Made by a program: the position numbers and the translations under genes. A DNA stretch of 64,000 bases from Mycolicibacterium parafortuitum (GTDB taxonomy: Bacteria; Actinomycetota; Actinomycetes; Mycobacteriales; Mycobacteriaceae), in assembly GCF_002086815.1 (NCBI RefSeq), contig NZ_MVID01000014.1, forward strand, positions 1 to 64,000. Reading direction: 5' to 3'. Every line of letters starts with the position of its first letter. Within the stretch, counting starts at the first letter, position 1. The notes under the pieces are model-generated. The model had not been told where the DNA came from. It worked only from the letters and a program-made list of their open reading frames with translations, and searched no databases. Shown here one piece after another: positions 41,311 to 50,519 of the stretch.

Positions 41311-42057
41311 ATGAGCACGACACCACTGGCGGGACGGCGGGCACTGGTCACCGGAGGTTCGCGAGGGATCGGCGCGGGGATCGTGCGGCGGCTGGCCGCC
41401 GACGGTGCCGCCGTGGCGTTCACGTACTCGGCATCGCCGACGGCCGCCGACGCGCTGGTCGAGGAACTGACCGCGACCGGCGCCAAGGTGGTCGCCATCC
41501 AGGCGGACGCGGCCGATCGCGAGCAGAACCTCGCCGCCGTCGAGCAGGCGGTCGCCGAACTCGGGGGCCTCGACGTGGTGGTCAACAACGCCGGCGTCGG
41601 CTACTTCGCGCCGTTCGACGAGTTCCCCGACGAGGAGTTCGAACGCCTGGTCGCGATCAACATCGGCGGTATGTACTGGACCACCCGCGGGGCGATCAAA
41701 CACCTGGGCAAGGACGCGCGGATCATCAACATCGGCAGCATCAACGCCGACCGGATCCCCGGCCCCGGTCTGGCGGTATACGGCATGACCAAGGGCGCGG
41801 TGGCTTCGTTCACCCGGGGCCTGGCACGTGATCTCGGCCCGCGCGGCATCACCGTGAACAACGTCCAGCCCGGCCCCATCGACACCGATGCGAATCCCGC
41901 TCAGGGTGACTTCGCCGAGAGCCTCAAGCAGGTCACCGCCCAGGGCCGCTACGGCAGCACCGGTGATGTCGCGGCGCTGGTCGCCTTCCTGGCCGGGCCG
42001 GAGTCCGGCTACATCACCGGGGCCCACCTCAACATCGACGGCGGATTCACGGTCTGA
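41311..42057 (+). CDS. SDR-family oxidoreductase (FabG-like)
   Basis: A 248-residue classical SDR: ALVTGGSRGIGAGI cofactor loop, VVNNAGVGYF, NIGSINADR with active-site Ser, YGMTKGAVASF (Tyr-x3-Lys), and the C-terminal ITGAHLNIDGGFTV. TGGSRGIG with no acidic residue at the end of strand 2 (TYSASPT) suggests NADP(H) preference. A GGAGG site precedes ATG 41311. It is under the likely control of the divergent TetR. A short hairpin (CCCGG-AAC-CCGGG, 42063-42075) follows the stop. Confidence 0.88.
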   Translation: MSTTPLAGRRALVTGGSRGIGAGIVRRLAADGAAVAFTYSASPTAADALVEELTATGAKVVAIQADAADREQNLAAVEQAVAELGGLDVVVNNAGVGYFAPFDEFPDEEFERLVAINIGGMYWTTRGAIKHLGKDARIINIGSINADRIPGPGLAVYGMTKGAVASFTRGLARDLGPRGITVNNVQPGPIDTDANPAQGDFAESLKQVTAQGRYGSTGDVAALVAFLAGPESGYITGAHLNIDGGFTV

Positions 42058-42091
42058 CGATCCCCGGAACCCGGGTCGCCGAGGAGTCCTC

Positions 42092-42913
42092 ATGGTCGAG
42101 ATGATGCCCACCGCTCACCGTTTCGTGATGGCGATCGTGGTTGTGCTCTCAGCCGCCATGGCCGCCGCATGCGCCCCGGCCGTTGCCTCGCCAATCGCTC
42201 TGCCTCCGGTCGGTGGCGCACCGGACTATCAACTGGGCGCCGCGTATCCGCCGAGTCCGCAGGTCACGATCGTGGCGCGGGACCGCACAGCGGCACCACC
42301 CGAGGGCACCTACGCGATCTGCTACGTCAACGCCTTCCAGACCCAGCCCGGGGAGATCGGGTTCTGGCCGCCGGAAGTCCTGCTGCGGAACGCCGACGGG
42401 TCACTTACACGCGACCCGGACTGGCCCGAGGAGGTGCTCCTGGACACGCGCACGCCTGAACAGCGCGACGCGATCCGCGGCGTGGTCAACGGATGGATCC
42501 GCGGCTGCGCCGAAAAGGGCTACAACGCCGTCGAATTCGACAACATCGACAGCTACACGCGGGTGGACGTCCTGCGGCGCGCGGATGCGGTGGCGCTGGC
42601 GCGCGACCTGACGTCGTTCGCCCACAGTGTCGGCCTCGCCACGGCGCAGAAGAACGCCGCCGAGGACGCGCCTGCACTGCGTGCGGCCGGATTCGACTTC
42701 GCCGTCGCCGAAGAGTGCGCCGCCTACGACGAATGCTCCAGCTATACCGGTGTCTACGGCAATCACGTGGTGGCGATCGAGTACACCGACAACCTCCCCC
42801 AGCCATTCATCCGGATGTGCGCGGGCCCCGACCACGTGCGCTCGACAGTTCTGCGCGACCGCGACCTCGTCGCACCATCTGAGCCGGGGTACCACTTCGA
42901 GCTGTGCCCCTGA
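42092..42913 (+). CDS. GH114-like TIM-barrel lipoprotein (endo-alpha-1,4-polygalactosaminidase family)
   Basis: A 273-residue exported protein. The N-terminus MVEMMPTAHRFVMAIVVV continues through LSAAMAAAC, giving a signal peptide and a probable lipobox Cys. The mature part follows the GH114 pattern: ICYVNAFQTQPGE, KGYNAVEFDNIDSY with the acidic pair, TAQKNAAEDAPAL, and FDFAVAEECAAYDEC. Family members hydrolyse galactosamine-containing polysaccharide, a component of biofilms and cell surfaces. GAGGAG precedes ATG 42092. It lies 34 bases after the SDR stop and 28 bases from the convergent symporter stop. Confidence 0.83.
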   Translation: MVEMMPTAHRFVMAIVVVLSAAMAAACAPAVASPIALPPVGGAPDYQLGAAYPPSPQVTIVARDRTAAPPEGTYAICYVNAFQTQPGEIGFWPPEVLLRNADGSLTRDPDWPEEVLLDTRTPEQRDAIRGVVNGWIRGCAEKGYNAVEFDNIDSYTRVDVLRRADAVALARDLTSFAHSVGLATAQKNAAEDAPALRAAGFDFAVAEECAAYDECSSYTGVYGNHVVAIEYTDNLPQPFIRMCAGPDHVRSTVLRDRDLVAPSEPGYHFELCP

Positions 42914-42941
42914 ACCGGACCGGCGAGACAGCCGGCGCAGC

Positions 42942-44426
42942 TCACACCGCTGAACCCTTCACGTCGAGGACATCTTCCACTCGGTCGTCGCGGCCGGCGA
43001 GCCGGTCGTCCCACACCTGAAGCACCTCCGGCGCGGTCCGCGGCGTCACCAGGCTGACCACCACGTACACGATCAGGCTGGCGGCCAGCCCGTAATAGAT
43101 CGGCTCGTTGGCGAGAACGTCGCCGACGACGAACATCGTGCCGAGGGTGACCACGGTGCCGACGCCCATCGACCACAGCGCGGCGATGCCGGTGGCCCGC
43201 TTCCACACGAACCCGCCGAGGATCGCGACCAGCAACCCGCCGACAAGGATGTCGTAGGCGATGGTCAGCGCCGCCACCACGTCGTTCAGCAGCGCCGCGA
43301 TCACGATCACGGCGATGCCCAGCACCACGACGTACATCCGGTCCGAATGCACGTCCCGTTCGGCGTCCTCATCTACGGCCGGACGGCCGATCAGCCTGAG
43401 CAGCAACGGTTTCACATCGGTGCGCGCGACCGTAGCGGTCGCGATCAACGCACCGGAGGCGGTGGACATCATCGCCGCGACCGCCGCCGCGAGAACCAGG
43501 CCGCTGACGCCGACCGGCAGGATGCTTTCCGCGATCTGGGCGTACACATCATCTTTCGCCTCGACGTCGGGCAGGAACGTCGACGCCGCCATCCCGATCA
43601 CCGCACCGGCCACTCCGTAGAAGAGGCAGTACACCGCCGCGGCGGTGCCACCCCATTTCGCCACCCCCGGCGAGCGCGCGGTGAACACCCGCTGCCAGAT
43701 GTCCTGGCCGATCAACATGCCGAAGCTGTACACGACGAAGAACGTGATGATCGTCGGCATCCCGATCGCGCCGAGGTCGAATACGGCGTCGCCGGCGCGT
43801 TCCCGGATTCCCTCGAAGCCACCGGCTTTCGACAGCGTGAACGGCAGCATCAGGGCGAAGATGCCGATCGTCTTGAGCAGGAACTGCACCATGTCGGTCA
43901 GCGTGATCGACCACATGCCCCCGATCGACGAGTACAGCATCACGATCACGCCGCCGATGATCACCGACACCGTCCGGTTGGTGCCGAACAGCACGTTGAA
44001 CACCGTGGCGTACGCGATCGTCGAGGTCACCGACAACATCAAGGTGTAGGCGACCATCACGAGCCCGGACGCCGATGTCGCATCGACGCCGTAACGCAGC
44101 CGCAGCATCTGCGCGACCGTGTACACCCGCAGCCGCTGAATCCGGCCGGCGAAGAACAGGCTCAGCGCGAGCAGCCCGACCGCGATCGCGACCACCAGCC
44201 ACATCCCGGACAGGCCGTACTGGTAACCGAGGCCGACGCCGCCGACGGTGGACGCGCCGCCGAGGACGACGGCCGCCATGGTGCCGGTGTAGAGCGTCGG
44301 TCCGAGCCGCCGCCCGGCGACCAGGAAGTCGGCGGAGTCCTTGGTTCTGGTCTTGCCCCAGAATCCGAACGCCAGCATGGCGGCCAGATAGACGACGATG
44401 ATGACGATGTCGAGCGGCTTGCCCAT
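42942..44426 (-). CDS. sodium:solute symporter (SSS) family permease
   Basis: A 494-residue integral membrane protein with about 13 hydrophobic segments beginning at IVIIVVYLAAMLAFGFWG. SSS features include DFLVAGRRLGP, GGASTVGGVGLGYQYG and the conserved SSIGGMWSITLTDMVQF loop. ATG 44426 has AGGAGGC at ideal spacing. It is the last gene of the minus-strand operon 48556-42942 and probably imports the organic substrate (amino acid, amine or carboxylate) used by the upstream enzymes. Confidence 0.87.
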   Translation of the reverse strand: MGKPLDIVIIVVYLAAMLAFGFWGKTRTKDSADFLVAGRRLGPTLYTGTMAAVVLGGASTVGGVGLGYQYGLSGMWLVVAIAVGLLALSLFFAGRIQRLRVYTVAQMLRLRYGVDATSASGLVMVAYTLMLSVTSTIAYATVFNVLFGTNRTVSVIIGGVIVMLYSSIGGMWSITLTDMVQFLLKTIGIFALMLPFTLSKAGGFEGIRERAGDAVFDLGAIGMPTIITFFVVYSFGMLIGQDIWQRVFTARSPGVAKWGGTAAAVYCLFYGVAGAVIGMAASTFLPDVEAKDDVYAQIAESILPVGVSGLVLAAAVAAMMSTASGALIATATVARTDVKPLLLRLIGRPAVDEDAERDVHSDRMYVVVLGIAVIVIAALLNDVVAALTIAYDILVGGLLVAILGGFVWKRATGIAALWSMGVGTVVTLGTMFVVGDVLANEPIYYGLAASLIVYVVVSLVTPRTAPEVLQVWDDRLAGRDDRVEDVLDVKGSAV

Positions 44427-44442
44427 GGCTGGGCCTCCTGTC

Positions 44443-46041
44443 TCAGGTGGGTGCAAACATCCGCAGCACTGCGGGCAGGACGACCACGGCAGGGCCGCGG
44501 GTCGTGAACGTGCCGGCGATTGCTTCACCGACTCCCTCAAGCGTCACCCGCTGCGCGGGGACGCCGAAACTCGCTGCCAGAGCGGCAAAATCGGGCCTGG
44601 TCAGTTCGGTGGCAGTGGCCTCGCCGAACGTCGCGGTCATGTACTCGCGCAGGATTCCGTAGCCGCCGTCGTCGACGATCAACCACGTGACGTCCGCATC
44701 GTGCTGGCGGGCGGTGGCCAACTCGGCGATCGAGTACATCGCGCCGCCGTCCCCGGTCACCGCCAGGGTCCGCTCACCGGCGCCGATGGCCGCGGCCAGC
44801 GCCGCCGGGAACGCGAAACCGAGTCCGCCCGCGCCTTGGGCCGAGTGGAACTGCCCGTCCTGCGGGTCCCACGCCGACCAGGCCCAGTACCCGGCGATCG
44901 TCATATCCCAGAAGGTCTGTGCCGCAGCGGGAACCGCGGCGCGCAGATCGGCCATCAACGCCAGTTCGGCCCCGAGGTCTTGTCCGGCGAGCCGTGTCTC
45001 GACCGCCCGGCGCAGCCCGGTCGCCGTCTGGGCTCCGTCGCCGGGCCGCCCGGTGACCTTGTCCGCCAACGCGGTCAGAGCGAGTGCGGCGTCGGCGTGG
45101 ATCGCCAGCGCCGGATGGTTGGCCTCCAGCACCCGATGTTCGGCGTCGACGTGGATCACCCGGCCCTTCGGCGCGAACGTGAAGTAGTTCGACGTGACCT
45201 CACCCATCGCGGTACCGACGGCCAGCAGCACATCGGCGTCGGAGAGCAGGTCGGTGGTGTGGCGGTCCTCGATCCACGACGCCGCCGACAGCGGATGGGA
45301 GAACGCGAGGCCCCCCTTGCCCCCGACCGTCGAAACCACCGGCGCATCCAGCAGTTCCGCCAGCCGCATCAACGCCTCGCGCCCACCTGCGGACCGCCGC
45401 ACTCCCCCGCCGGCCAGGATCACCGGCCGTCGCGCACCGTCGAGAAGCGCGGCCGCCGCGTCGATCAACTCGGTCCGCGGCGCGCGCTGTGCCACCGAGG
45501 TGACCACCGAGGTCACCGGCGGCACCGAGGTCGGCTCCTCCAGCACGTCCTGCGGGATCTCCACCCACACCGGTCCCGCCGGTGCGGACTGCGCCAGCGA
45601 CCACGCGTCGGCCAGCAGTGACGGAATCTCACCGGAGTTCCGTGCCACCGCAGTACTTTTCGTGACATTACGGGCGCTGCGCGGCTGATCGTCGAGTTGG
45701 TGCAGCATGCCGCGGCGCAAGCCCATGCCGGCGCGGGGCACCTGACTGGCGATCACCAGCAGCGGCACCCCGGTCGCGTACGCCTCCTGCAGCGCCCCCA
45801 GCGCAGTCAGCGCGCCGGGCCCGGTCGACAGGAACAGCACCCCGACCTCACCGGTGGCCCGGGCGTACCCGTCGGCGCCGAACGCCGAGTTGTTCTCCAC
45901 CCGCGAGCTGACGAACGTCAGCTCGCTGCGCCGGATCGCGTCGAACAGCGCCAGCGCGTTCTGCCCGGGGATGCCGAAGACATGCGAAACGCTCAGCAGC
46001 CCAAGCATTTCGACGACGACGTCGCCCCCATTGCGGGTCAT
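44443..46041 (-). CDS. ThDP-dependent enzyme (acetolactate-synthase/2-oxoacid-decarboxylase-like)
   Basis: A 532-residue three-domain ThDP enzyme. The N-terminal catalytic Glu sits in [19 protein letters not shown]. The ThDP/Mg motif begins [15 protein letters not shown] but ends IVDDGGYG, where most relatives have NN. The acetolactate-synthase FAD/regulatory context is absent and no small subunit gene is near. Together with the upstream ureohydrolase, a 2-ketoarginine-decarboxylase-like role (AruI type) is one hypothesis; a benzoylformate-like decarboxylase is another. ATG 46041 overlaps the ureohydrolase stop (ATGA). Confidence 0.85.
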   Translation of the reverse strand: MTRNGGDVVVEMLGLLSVSHVFGIPGQNALALFDAIRRSELTFVSSRVENNSAFGADGYARATGEVGVLFLSTGPGALTALGALQEAYATGVPLLVIASQVPRAGMGLRRGMLHQLDDQPRSARNVTKSTAVARNSGEIPSLLADAWSLAQSAPAGPVWVEIPQDVLEEPTSVPPVTSVVTSVAQRAPRTELIDAAAALLDGARRPVILAGGGVRRSAGGREALMRLAELLDAPVVSTVGGKGGLAFSHPLSAASWIEDRHTTDLLSDADVLLAVGTAMGEVTSNYFTFAPKGRVIHVDAEHRVLEANHPALAIHADAALALTALADKVTGRPGDGAQTATGLRRAVETRLAGQDLGAELALMADLRAAVPAAAQTFWDMTIAGYWAWSAWDPQDGQFHSAQGAGGLGFAFPAALAAAIGAGERTLAVTGDGGAMYSIAELATARQHDADVTWLIVDDGGYGILREYMTATFGEATATELTRPDFAALAASFGVPAQRVTLEGVGEAIAGTFTTRGPAVVVLPAVLRMFAPT

Positions 46042-47006
46042 ACCGTGGCTTCCCCGCGCGCATCCTCGTGCTTCAGCGCCAGCAGCGACACCAGGTCGTA
46101 CGCGACGTGCGAGGCCGCAACACCGGTGATCTCGGCGTGGTCATAGGCCGGTGACACCTCGACGACGTCGGCGCCGATCAGGTTCAACCCGCGGAAGCCG
46201 CGCACGATCTCCAGTAGTTCGCGGCTGGTCATGCCGCCGGCCTCGGGGGTGCCGGTGCCGGGCGCGTGCGCCGGGTCGAGCACGTCGATGTCGATCGACA
46301 CGTACACCGGGCGGTCGCCGAGCCGGTCCCGCAGCTTGTCGACGATCTCCCGCACGCCCTGGTAGTAGACATCCGAGGAGGTGACGATGCCGAAACCGAA
46401 ACGGCGATCGTCTTCGAGGTCCTTCTTGCCGTACAGCGGTCCCCGCGTGCCGACGTGCGACAGCGCCTCGGTGTCGAGGAGGCCCTCCTCGACGGCGCGG
46501 CGAAACGGGGTGCCGTGGGTGTACTCGGCACCGAAGTAGGTGTCCCAGGTGTCCAGGTGCGCATCGAAGTGCACCAGTGCGACGGGCCCGTGCTTGGCGT
46601 GCGCGGCACGCAGCAGCGGAAGCGCGATGGTGTGGTCGCCGCCGATGGTGACCAGCGACGTGCCGTCGCGGGTCAGGTCGATCGCCGCGGCCTCAAGGGT
46701 TTCGATGGCCTCGTGGATGTTGAACGGGTTCACCGCGATATCGCCGGCGTCGACGACCTGCGCGATCTCGAATGGCGACACGTCGAGTGCCGGGTTGTAC
46801 GGTCGCAGCAGGCGGGAGGACTCCCGCACGTGGGTCGGCCCGAAGCGTGCCCCGGGCCGGTAGGACACCCCGGAGTCGAACGGCACGCCGACCACCGCGA
46901 CGTCGGCGCGCGGCACCTGATCGAGACGCGGCAGCCGGGCGAACGTGGCCGGTCCCGCGAATCGCGGCGTCTTCGACGCATCCACCGGTCCGATGGGCTG
47001 GCTCAT
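46038..47006 (-). CDS. ureohydrolase (agmatinase/guanidinobutyrase-like)
   Basis: A 322-residue Mn-dependent ureohydrolase with all three metal motifs: GGDHT (122-126), [10 protein letters not shown] (Asp148, His150, Asp152) and SIDIDVLDP (Asp239, Asp241). It releases urea from a guanidino compound; agmatine, guanidinobutyrate and guanidinopropionate are alternatives that motifs cannot separate. The frame stays open upstream to about 48188, but that region is antisense-like within the permease gene. ATG 47006 overlaps the permease stop (ATGA). Confidence 0.9.
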   Translation of the reverse strand: MSQPIGPVDASKTPRFAGPATFARLPRLDQVPRADVAVVGVPFDSGVSYRPGARFGPTHVRESSRLLRPYNPALDVSPFEIAQVVDAGDIAVNPFNIHEAIETLEAAAIDLTRDGTSLVTIGGDHTIALPLLRAAHAKHGPVALVHFDAHLDTWDTYFGAEYTHGTPFRRAVEEGLLDTEALSHVGTRGPLYGKKDLEDDRRFGFGIVTSSDVYYQGVREIVDKLRDRLGDRPVYVSIDIDVLDPAHAPGTGTPEAGGMTSRELLEIVRGFRGLNLIGADVVEVSPAYDHAEITGVAASHVAYDLVSLLALKHEDARGEATV

Positions 47007-48556
47007 GCACTCACTTCCTCTGTTCTCGTCAGATCGCCGTCGACCGACGTGATCGGGATACCCGCGGCAGGTCCGGTCGGAACGACACGAGAGCCGTCGG
47101 GTCCGTACGCGTCCCGCGCCTCGGGGAAGGCGAACAGCAGCACCGGGTACAACACCGCCGCCACGCCGAGGCCGACCGGGATCGACAGATCGATGCCGTC
47201 GGCGAGATTGCCCAGGGGGCCGACGAATTGGCCGGGCAAGTTGACGAAGCACAACGACAACGCCGCCGCCACCAGCCAGGCGGCCAAACCGCGGAAGTTC
47301 CAGCCGTGGGCGAACCAGTACCGTCCACCGCGCTGCCTGCGGTTGAAGACCTGCAACGAGTCCGAGTCGTACCAGCCGCGGCGCACCAGCCAGCCGACCA
47401 TCATCACCACCATCCACGGGGCCGTACACGTGACGATCAGCACGGCGAACGTCGAGATGCTCTGCACCACGTTGAACGCGAAGCGCCCGATGAAGATGAA
47501 CACGATCGCCAGCGCACCGATGAAGACGGTTGCCTGCACGCGGCTGAATCGCGGGAACACACTGGAGAAGTCGAGTCCCGTCCCGTACAGCGCGGTGGTG
47601 CCGGTCGACATACCGCCGATCAACCCGATCAGGCACACCGGCACGAAGTACCACCCCGGCGAGACCGCGAGCAGGCCGCCGATGTAGTTGCCCTCGTCGA
47701 CGAACTGCGGCGCGTTGGTCGCCACCACGGCGGCGGTCACCAAACCGAACAGGAACGGCACCAGAGTCGCGAGTTGCGCACAGAACGCCGCAGCCATCGG
47801 CTTCCACGGTGCTGTCTCGCGCGGAATGTAGCGCGCCCAATCCCCCAGGAAGGCACCGAAACTCACCGGATTGGACATCACGATCAGCATCGCCCCGACG
47901 AACGACGGCCAGTACAGCGCGTTGGTCTCGGCGTCGGCGCCCGGGCCGAAGATGCCGGCGTACCCGGGATCGAAGGTACCTCCGAACGCGAAGATGCCGA
48001 GCAGGAACAGCACGGTAGCCGCGACGACGGCAATCTTGTCGACCAGCAACATGAATCGGAAGCCGTAGATGCAGACCACCAGGACCAGCAGGGCGAAGAT
48101 CCCGTATGCGATGCCCACCGCGACATCCCCGGCGGGGAGCCCGACCGCGCGGTTGGCTCCGCCGACAAGCACATCGCCGGACGTCCACACCGAGATCGAG
48201 AAGAATGCGACGGCGGTCAGCAGCGACAGGAAGGACCCGACGACGCGGCCGTGCACCCCGAGGTGCGCTGACGAGGACACCGCGTTGTTGGTGCCGTTGC
48301 GCGGGCCGAACAGTGCCATCGGCGCCAGGATCGCCGCGCCGAGGACGACACCGAGCAAAGTGGCGATCAGCGCGTCACGGAACGACAGCCCGAAGATGAT
48401 CGGGAAGCTGCCCAGCACCACCGTCGCGATCGTGTTGGCGCCGCCGAACGTCAGCCGGAAGAGATCGAGCGGCCCGGCGGTGCGTTCGGCGTCCCGGATC
48501 GGCTCGACTCCGTGCGTCTCGATCTGGGTGACCTTCGGTGGGGTCGCGGCGCCCAT
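47003..48556 (-). CDS. NCS1-family permease (nucleobase/allantoin-type)
   Basis: A 517-residue membrane protein with about 12 hydrophobic segments. Family features are [19 protein letters not shown] in the first helix, [18 protein letters not shown], and [22 protein letters not shown]1 transporters move purines, pyrimidines, allantoin or hydantoins with H+ or Na+. Placement in front of a ureohydrolase suggests import of a guanidino or ureido compound. It is the first gene of the operon; the 217-base promoter region is shared with the divergent Lrp-type regulator. Confidence 0.86.
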   Translation of the reverse strand: MGAATPPKVTQIETHGVEPIRDAERTAGPLDLFRLTFGGANTIATVVLGSFPIIFGLSFRDALIATLLGVVLGAAILAPMALFGPRNGTNNAVSSSAHLGVHGRVVGSFLSLLTAVAFFSISVWTSGDVLVGGANRAVGLPAGDVAVGIAYGIFALLVLVVCIYGFRFMLLVDKIAVVAATVLFLLGIFAFGGTFDPGYAGIFGPGADAETNALYWPSFVGAMLIVMSNPVSFGAFLGDWARYIPRETAPWKPMAAAFCAQLATLVPFLFGLVTAAVVATNAPQFVDEGNYIGGLLAVSPGWYFVPVCLIGLIGGMSTGTTALYGTGLDFSSVFPRFSRVQATVFIGALAIVFIFIGRFAFNVVQSISTFAVLIVTCTAPWMVVMMVGWLVRRGWYDSDSLQVFNRRQRGGRYWFAHGWNFRGLAAWLVAAALSLCFVNLPGQFVGPLGNLADGIDLSIPVGLGVAAVLYPVLLFAFPEARDAYGPDGSRVVPTGPAAGIPITSVDGDLTRTEEVSA

Positions 48557-48657
48557 GGCGTCCTCCAGCGGCTCAAGGTGTGGTGCGCATCACCGTAAGA
48601 CCGCAGTGCGGGGCTACGCAATCGATTCGTTCGTTACTGCGATGTTTCCAATCACGA

Positions 48658-48680
48658 TATGTCCCATTCCGATGGACATA
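48658..48680. promoter_or_regulatory. inverted repeat between NCS1 permease and Lrp regulator
   Basis: TATGTCC-N9-GGACATA, a perfect 7-bp inverted repeat in an unusually AT-rich divergent region (48557-48773). It is a natural candidate for the Lrp/AsnC site that controls both directions. Confidence 0.5.
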
Positions 48681-48773
48681 CTGTTCATAATGTGATAAAT
48701 AGCCGCGTTGAGACTGTCGATTCGACGAGTCGCTCCGGCTGAAAAATCTAGGCCCGATTTCCCAGGAGACTGT

Positions 48774-49667
48774 GTGGACGAGCTCGATGAGGCCATCGTG
48801 GAGCTGCTCGAGGTCGACGGCAGGCTCACCCACCGCGAGATCGCCGATCGCGTCGGGCTCTCCCGATCGGCCGCGGCGGCCCGGATTCAACGACTGATCG
48901 CCAGCGGCCAGGTGGTCATCCGCGGCGCCGTACACCCGGCAGTCCTGGGTCGTCCGGTCGCCGCCCATGTCAGCGTCGCCGTGGACGGGCCCGCCCGGCC
49001 CGTCGCGACCGAGCTCGCACGCCGCGATGACGTGCCTTTCCTGTCCCTGACCAGCGGACCGCAGGGGCTGGTCGCGGAGCTGCGTTCGACGACCGCCCGC
49101 GATGTCGATCGCGCGGTGTCCGAAGTGCGGGCGCTGCCCGGGGTCTCCGGAATCGACACCCTGACCTATGTGGAGGTCATGCGCGACGTGATCGGGCCCG
49201 TCGGTGACGTCCGCACCGACATCGACGACACCGACCGCGCGCTGCTCGCCGCCCTCCAGCAGGACGGCCGGGCCTCCTATGTGGAACTCGCCGAACGCGT
49301 CGGGCTGTCCGCCGCCGGTGCCCGCCGGAGGGTGGTGCGGCTCCTCGAGGAGCATGTGGTGCGCATCGGCGCGGTGGTGCGGCATTCGGGTCAGGACCGG
49401 CAGAGCGCGATGGGGTTCGGGTTGCGGCTGGCGGGTGCTCACGACGACGTGGTCGCGGCGCTGACGGCGATGCCTGCCGTCATCTTCGTCGCGCGCACCC
49501 TCGGCCGTTTCGACGTGCTGGCGACGGTGCGGGCGTTCTCGTCGGCGCAGCTGGTCGAAGTCCTCGACACGGTGCGGGCGCTGCCCGGGGTGCGCACGCT
49601 CGACAGTTGGAGCCACCTCGACGTAGTCAAGGAGAGCTACGCGTCCGGGCTTGCGGTCAGCCCTTGA
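48774..49667 (+). CDS. tandem Lrp/AsnC-family regulator
   Basis: A 297-residue protein with two complete Lrp units. HTH 1 is near residues 1-45 (LTHREIADRVGLSRSAAAARI) with its RAM sheet to about 145. HTH 2 lies about 150-190 (ASYVELAERVGLSAAGARRRV) with a second RAM domain. Fused Lrp dimers occur in actinobacteria. GTG 48774 has CAGGAGA at 5 bases; longer in-frame options start within the promoter region. It probably senses the amino acid or amine handled by the divergent operon. It overlaps the convergent SRPBCC gene by 11 bases. Confidence 0.86.
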   Translation: MDELDEAIVELLEVDGRLTHREIADRVGLSRSAAAARIQRLIASGQVVIRGAVHPAVLGRPVAAHVSVAVDGPARPVATELARRDDVPFLSLTSGPQGLVAELRSTTARDVDRAVSEVRALPGVSGIDTLTYVEVMRDVIGPVGDVRTDIDDTDRALLAALQQDGRASYVELAERVGLSAAGARRRVVRLLEEHVVRIGAVVRHSGQDRQSAMGFGLRLAGAHDDVVAALTAMPAVIFVARTLGRFDVLATVRAFSSAQLVEVLDTVRALPGVRTLDSWSHLDVVKESYASGLAVSP

Positions 49668-50094
49668 CCTCCAGCACCCGCTTGCGCAGACCCTTGGTCG
49701 CGGTGTCCATCAGACCCTTGGCGCCCTTCTTGATCAGAAAGCCGGGTAGCGGGGCCTTCAGGTCGACCATCAGCTCGAGCGACACCCGGGTGTGGTCGCC
49801 CTCGGGCGTCAGCGTGTACCTCGCCTCCTGCGCGCGCTGCTGGTCGGAGCTCACCAGCGTCCACCCCACCCCGTCGTCGTACACGTGGTAGTCGAGGATC
49901 TGGTCGTCGCTGACGCCGACGATCTTGACGACCTGCCGTGACCTTTTCGGCCGGCCCTCGTCGTCACGCTCCAGGATCTCGACCTCTTGATGCGCCGACG
50001 ACCATTCGGTCAGGGATTCCAGATCGTAGAGCACGGCGAGGATCTCGTCGGGCGTCGCCTCGATCACGATCTCGCGGTTTTCGGTGATGGCCAT
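49657..50094 (-). CDS. SRPBCC-family protein
   Basis: A 145-residue START/Bet v1-like (polyketide cyclase/dehydrase) protein: REIVIEATPDEILAVLYDLE, SLTEWSSAHQEVEIL, YTLTPEGDHTRVSLEL. These proteins bind hydrophobic ligands in a deep cavity, and some act as cyclases. ATG 50094. It follows a second SRPBCC gene by 18 bases on the same strand, making it the end of the 52633-49657 operon. Actual ligand unknown. Confidence 0.82.
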   Translation of the reverse strand: MAITENREIVIEATPDEILAVLYDLESLTEWSSAHQEVEILERDDEGRPKRSRQVVKIVGVSDDQILDYHVYDDGVGWTLVSSDQQRAQEARYTLTPEGDHTRVSLELMVDLKAPLPGFLIKKGAKGLMDTATKGLRKRVLEVKG

Positions 50095-50112
50095 GCCGTG
50101 TAGTTGCCGCGT

Positions 50113-50493
50113 TCAGCCCGTTCGAAACTGGACCGACATCTCGTCGATGCGGTGCAGTGCGAGCGACAGCACCGGCAGGTAGGCCGGCGCCCATACCGGG
50201 GCGCTCATCCAGACCCGGGAACCGTCGTCGAGTGGCTCCACCCCGTGCCGGGTCGCGGGCACCCCGGCGACGTTCCACGCCCACGTCCGGCCCTGGTCGA
50301 GCTCGGAGATCATGAACGGCAGCGGGACCCCCAGCGGCGTCCAGACCCGGCCGGTGGCACCCAACTCGAAAGCGGCACCGTCGAGTTCGGCCTTGTTGAC
50401 GGTCAGTCCCCAGCGTGGCCACGCCTCCAGATCCGTCAGGATCTGCCACACGGTGTCCGCGGGGGCTTGCAGGGTCCTGTCCACCGTCCACAT
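50113..50493 (-). CDS. SRPBCC-family protein
   Basis: A 126-residue Bet v1-like protein starting MWTVDRTLQAPADTVWQILT, with DLEAWPRWGLTVNKAEL, GRVWTPLGVPLPFMISELDQGRTWAWNV reading as the beta-sheet core. The longer upstream open frame has no SRPBCC homology, so ATG 50493 is chosen. It is located between the PhlG-like hydrolase and another SRPBCC protein; ligand-binding or lipid-handling function only. Confidence 0.78.
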   Translation of the reverse strand: MWTVDRTLQAPADTVWQILTDLEAWPRWGLTVNKAELDGAAFELGATGRVWTPLGVPLPFMISELDQGRTWAWNVAGVPATRHGVEPLDDGSRVWMSAPVWAPAYLPVLSLALHRIDEMSVQFRTG

Positions 50494-50519
50494 GGCGGTG
50501 CATATACCCCGCAGGTGAG

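Noticed and set aside
47007..48188. Apparent fusion giving a 716-residue ureohydrolase.
   Set aside because: The extra N-terminal part is a shifted-frame reading of the NCS1 permease gene; the family length is reached from ATG 47006.
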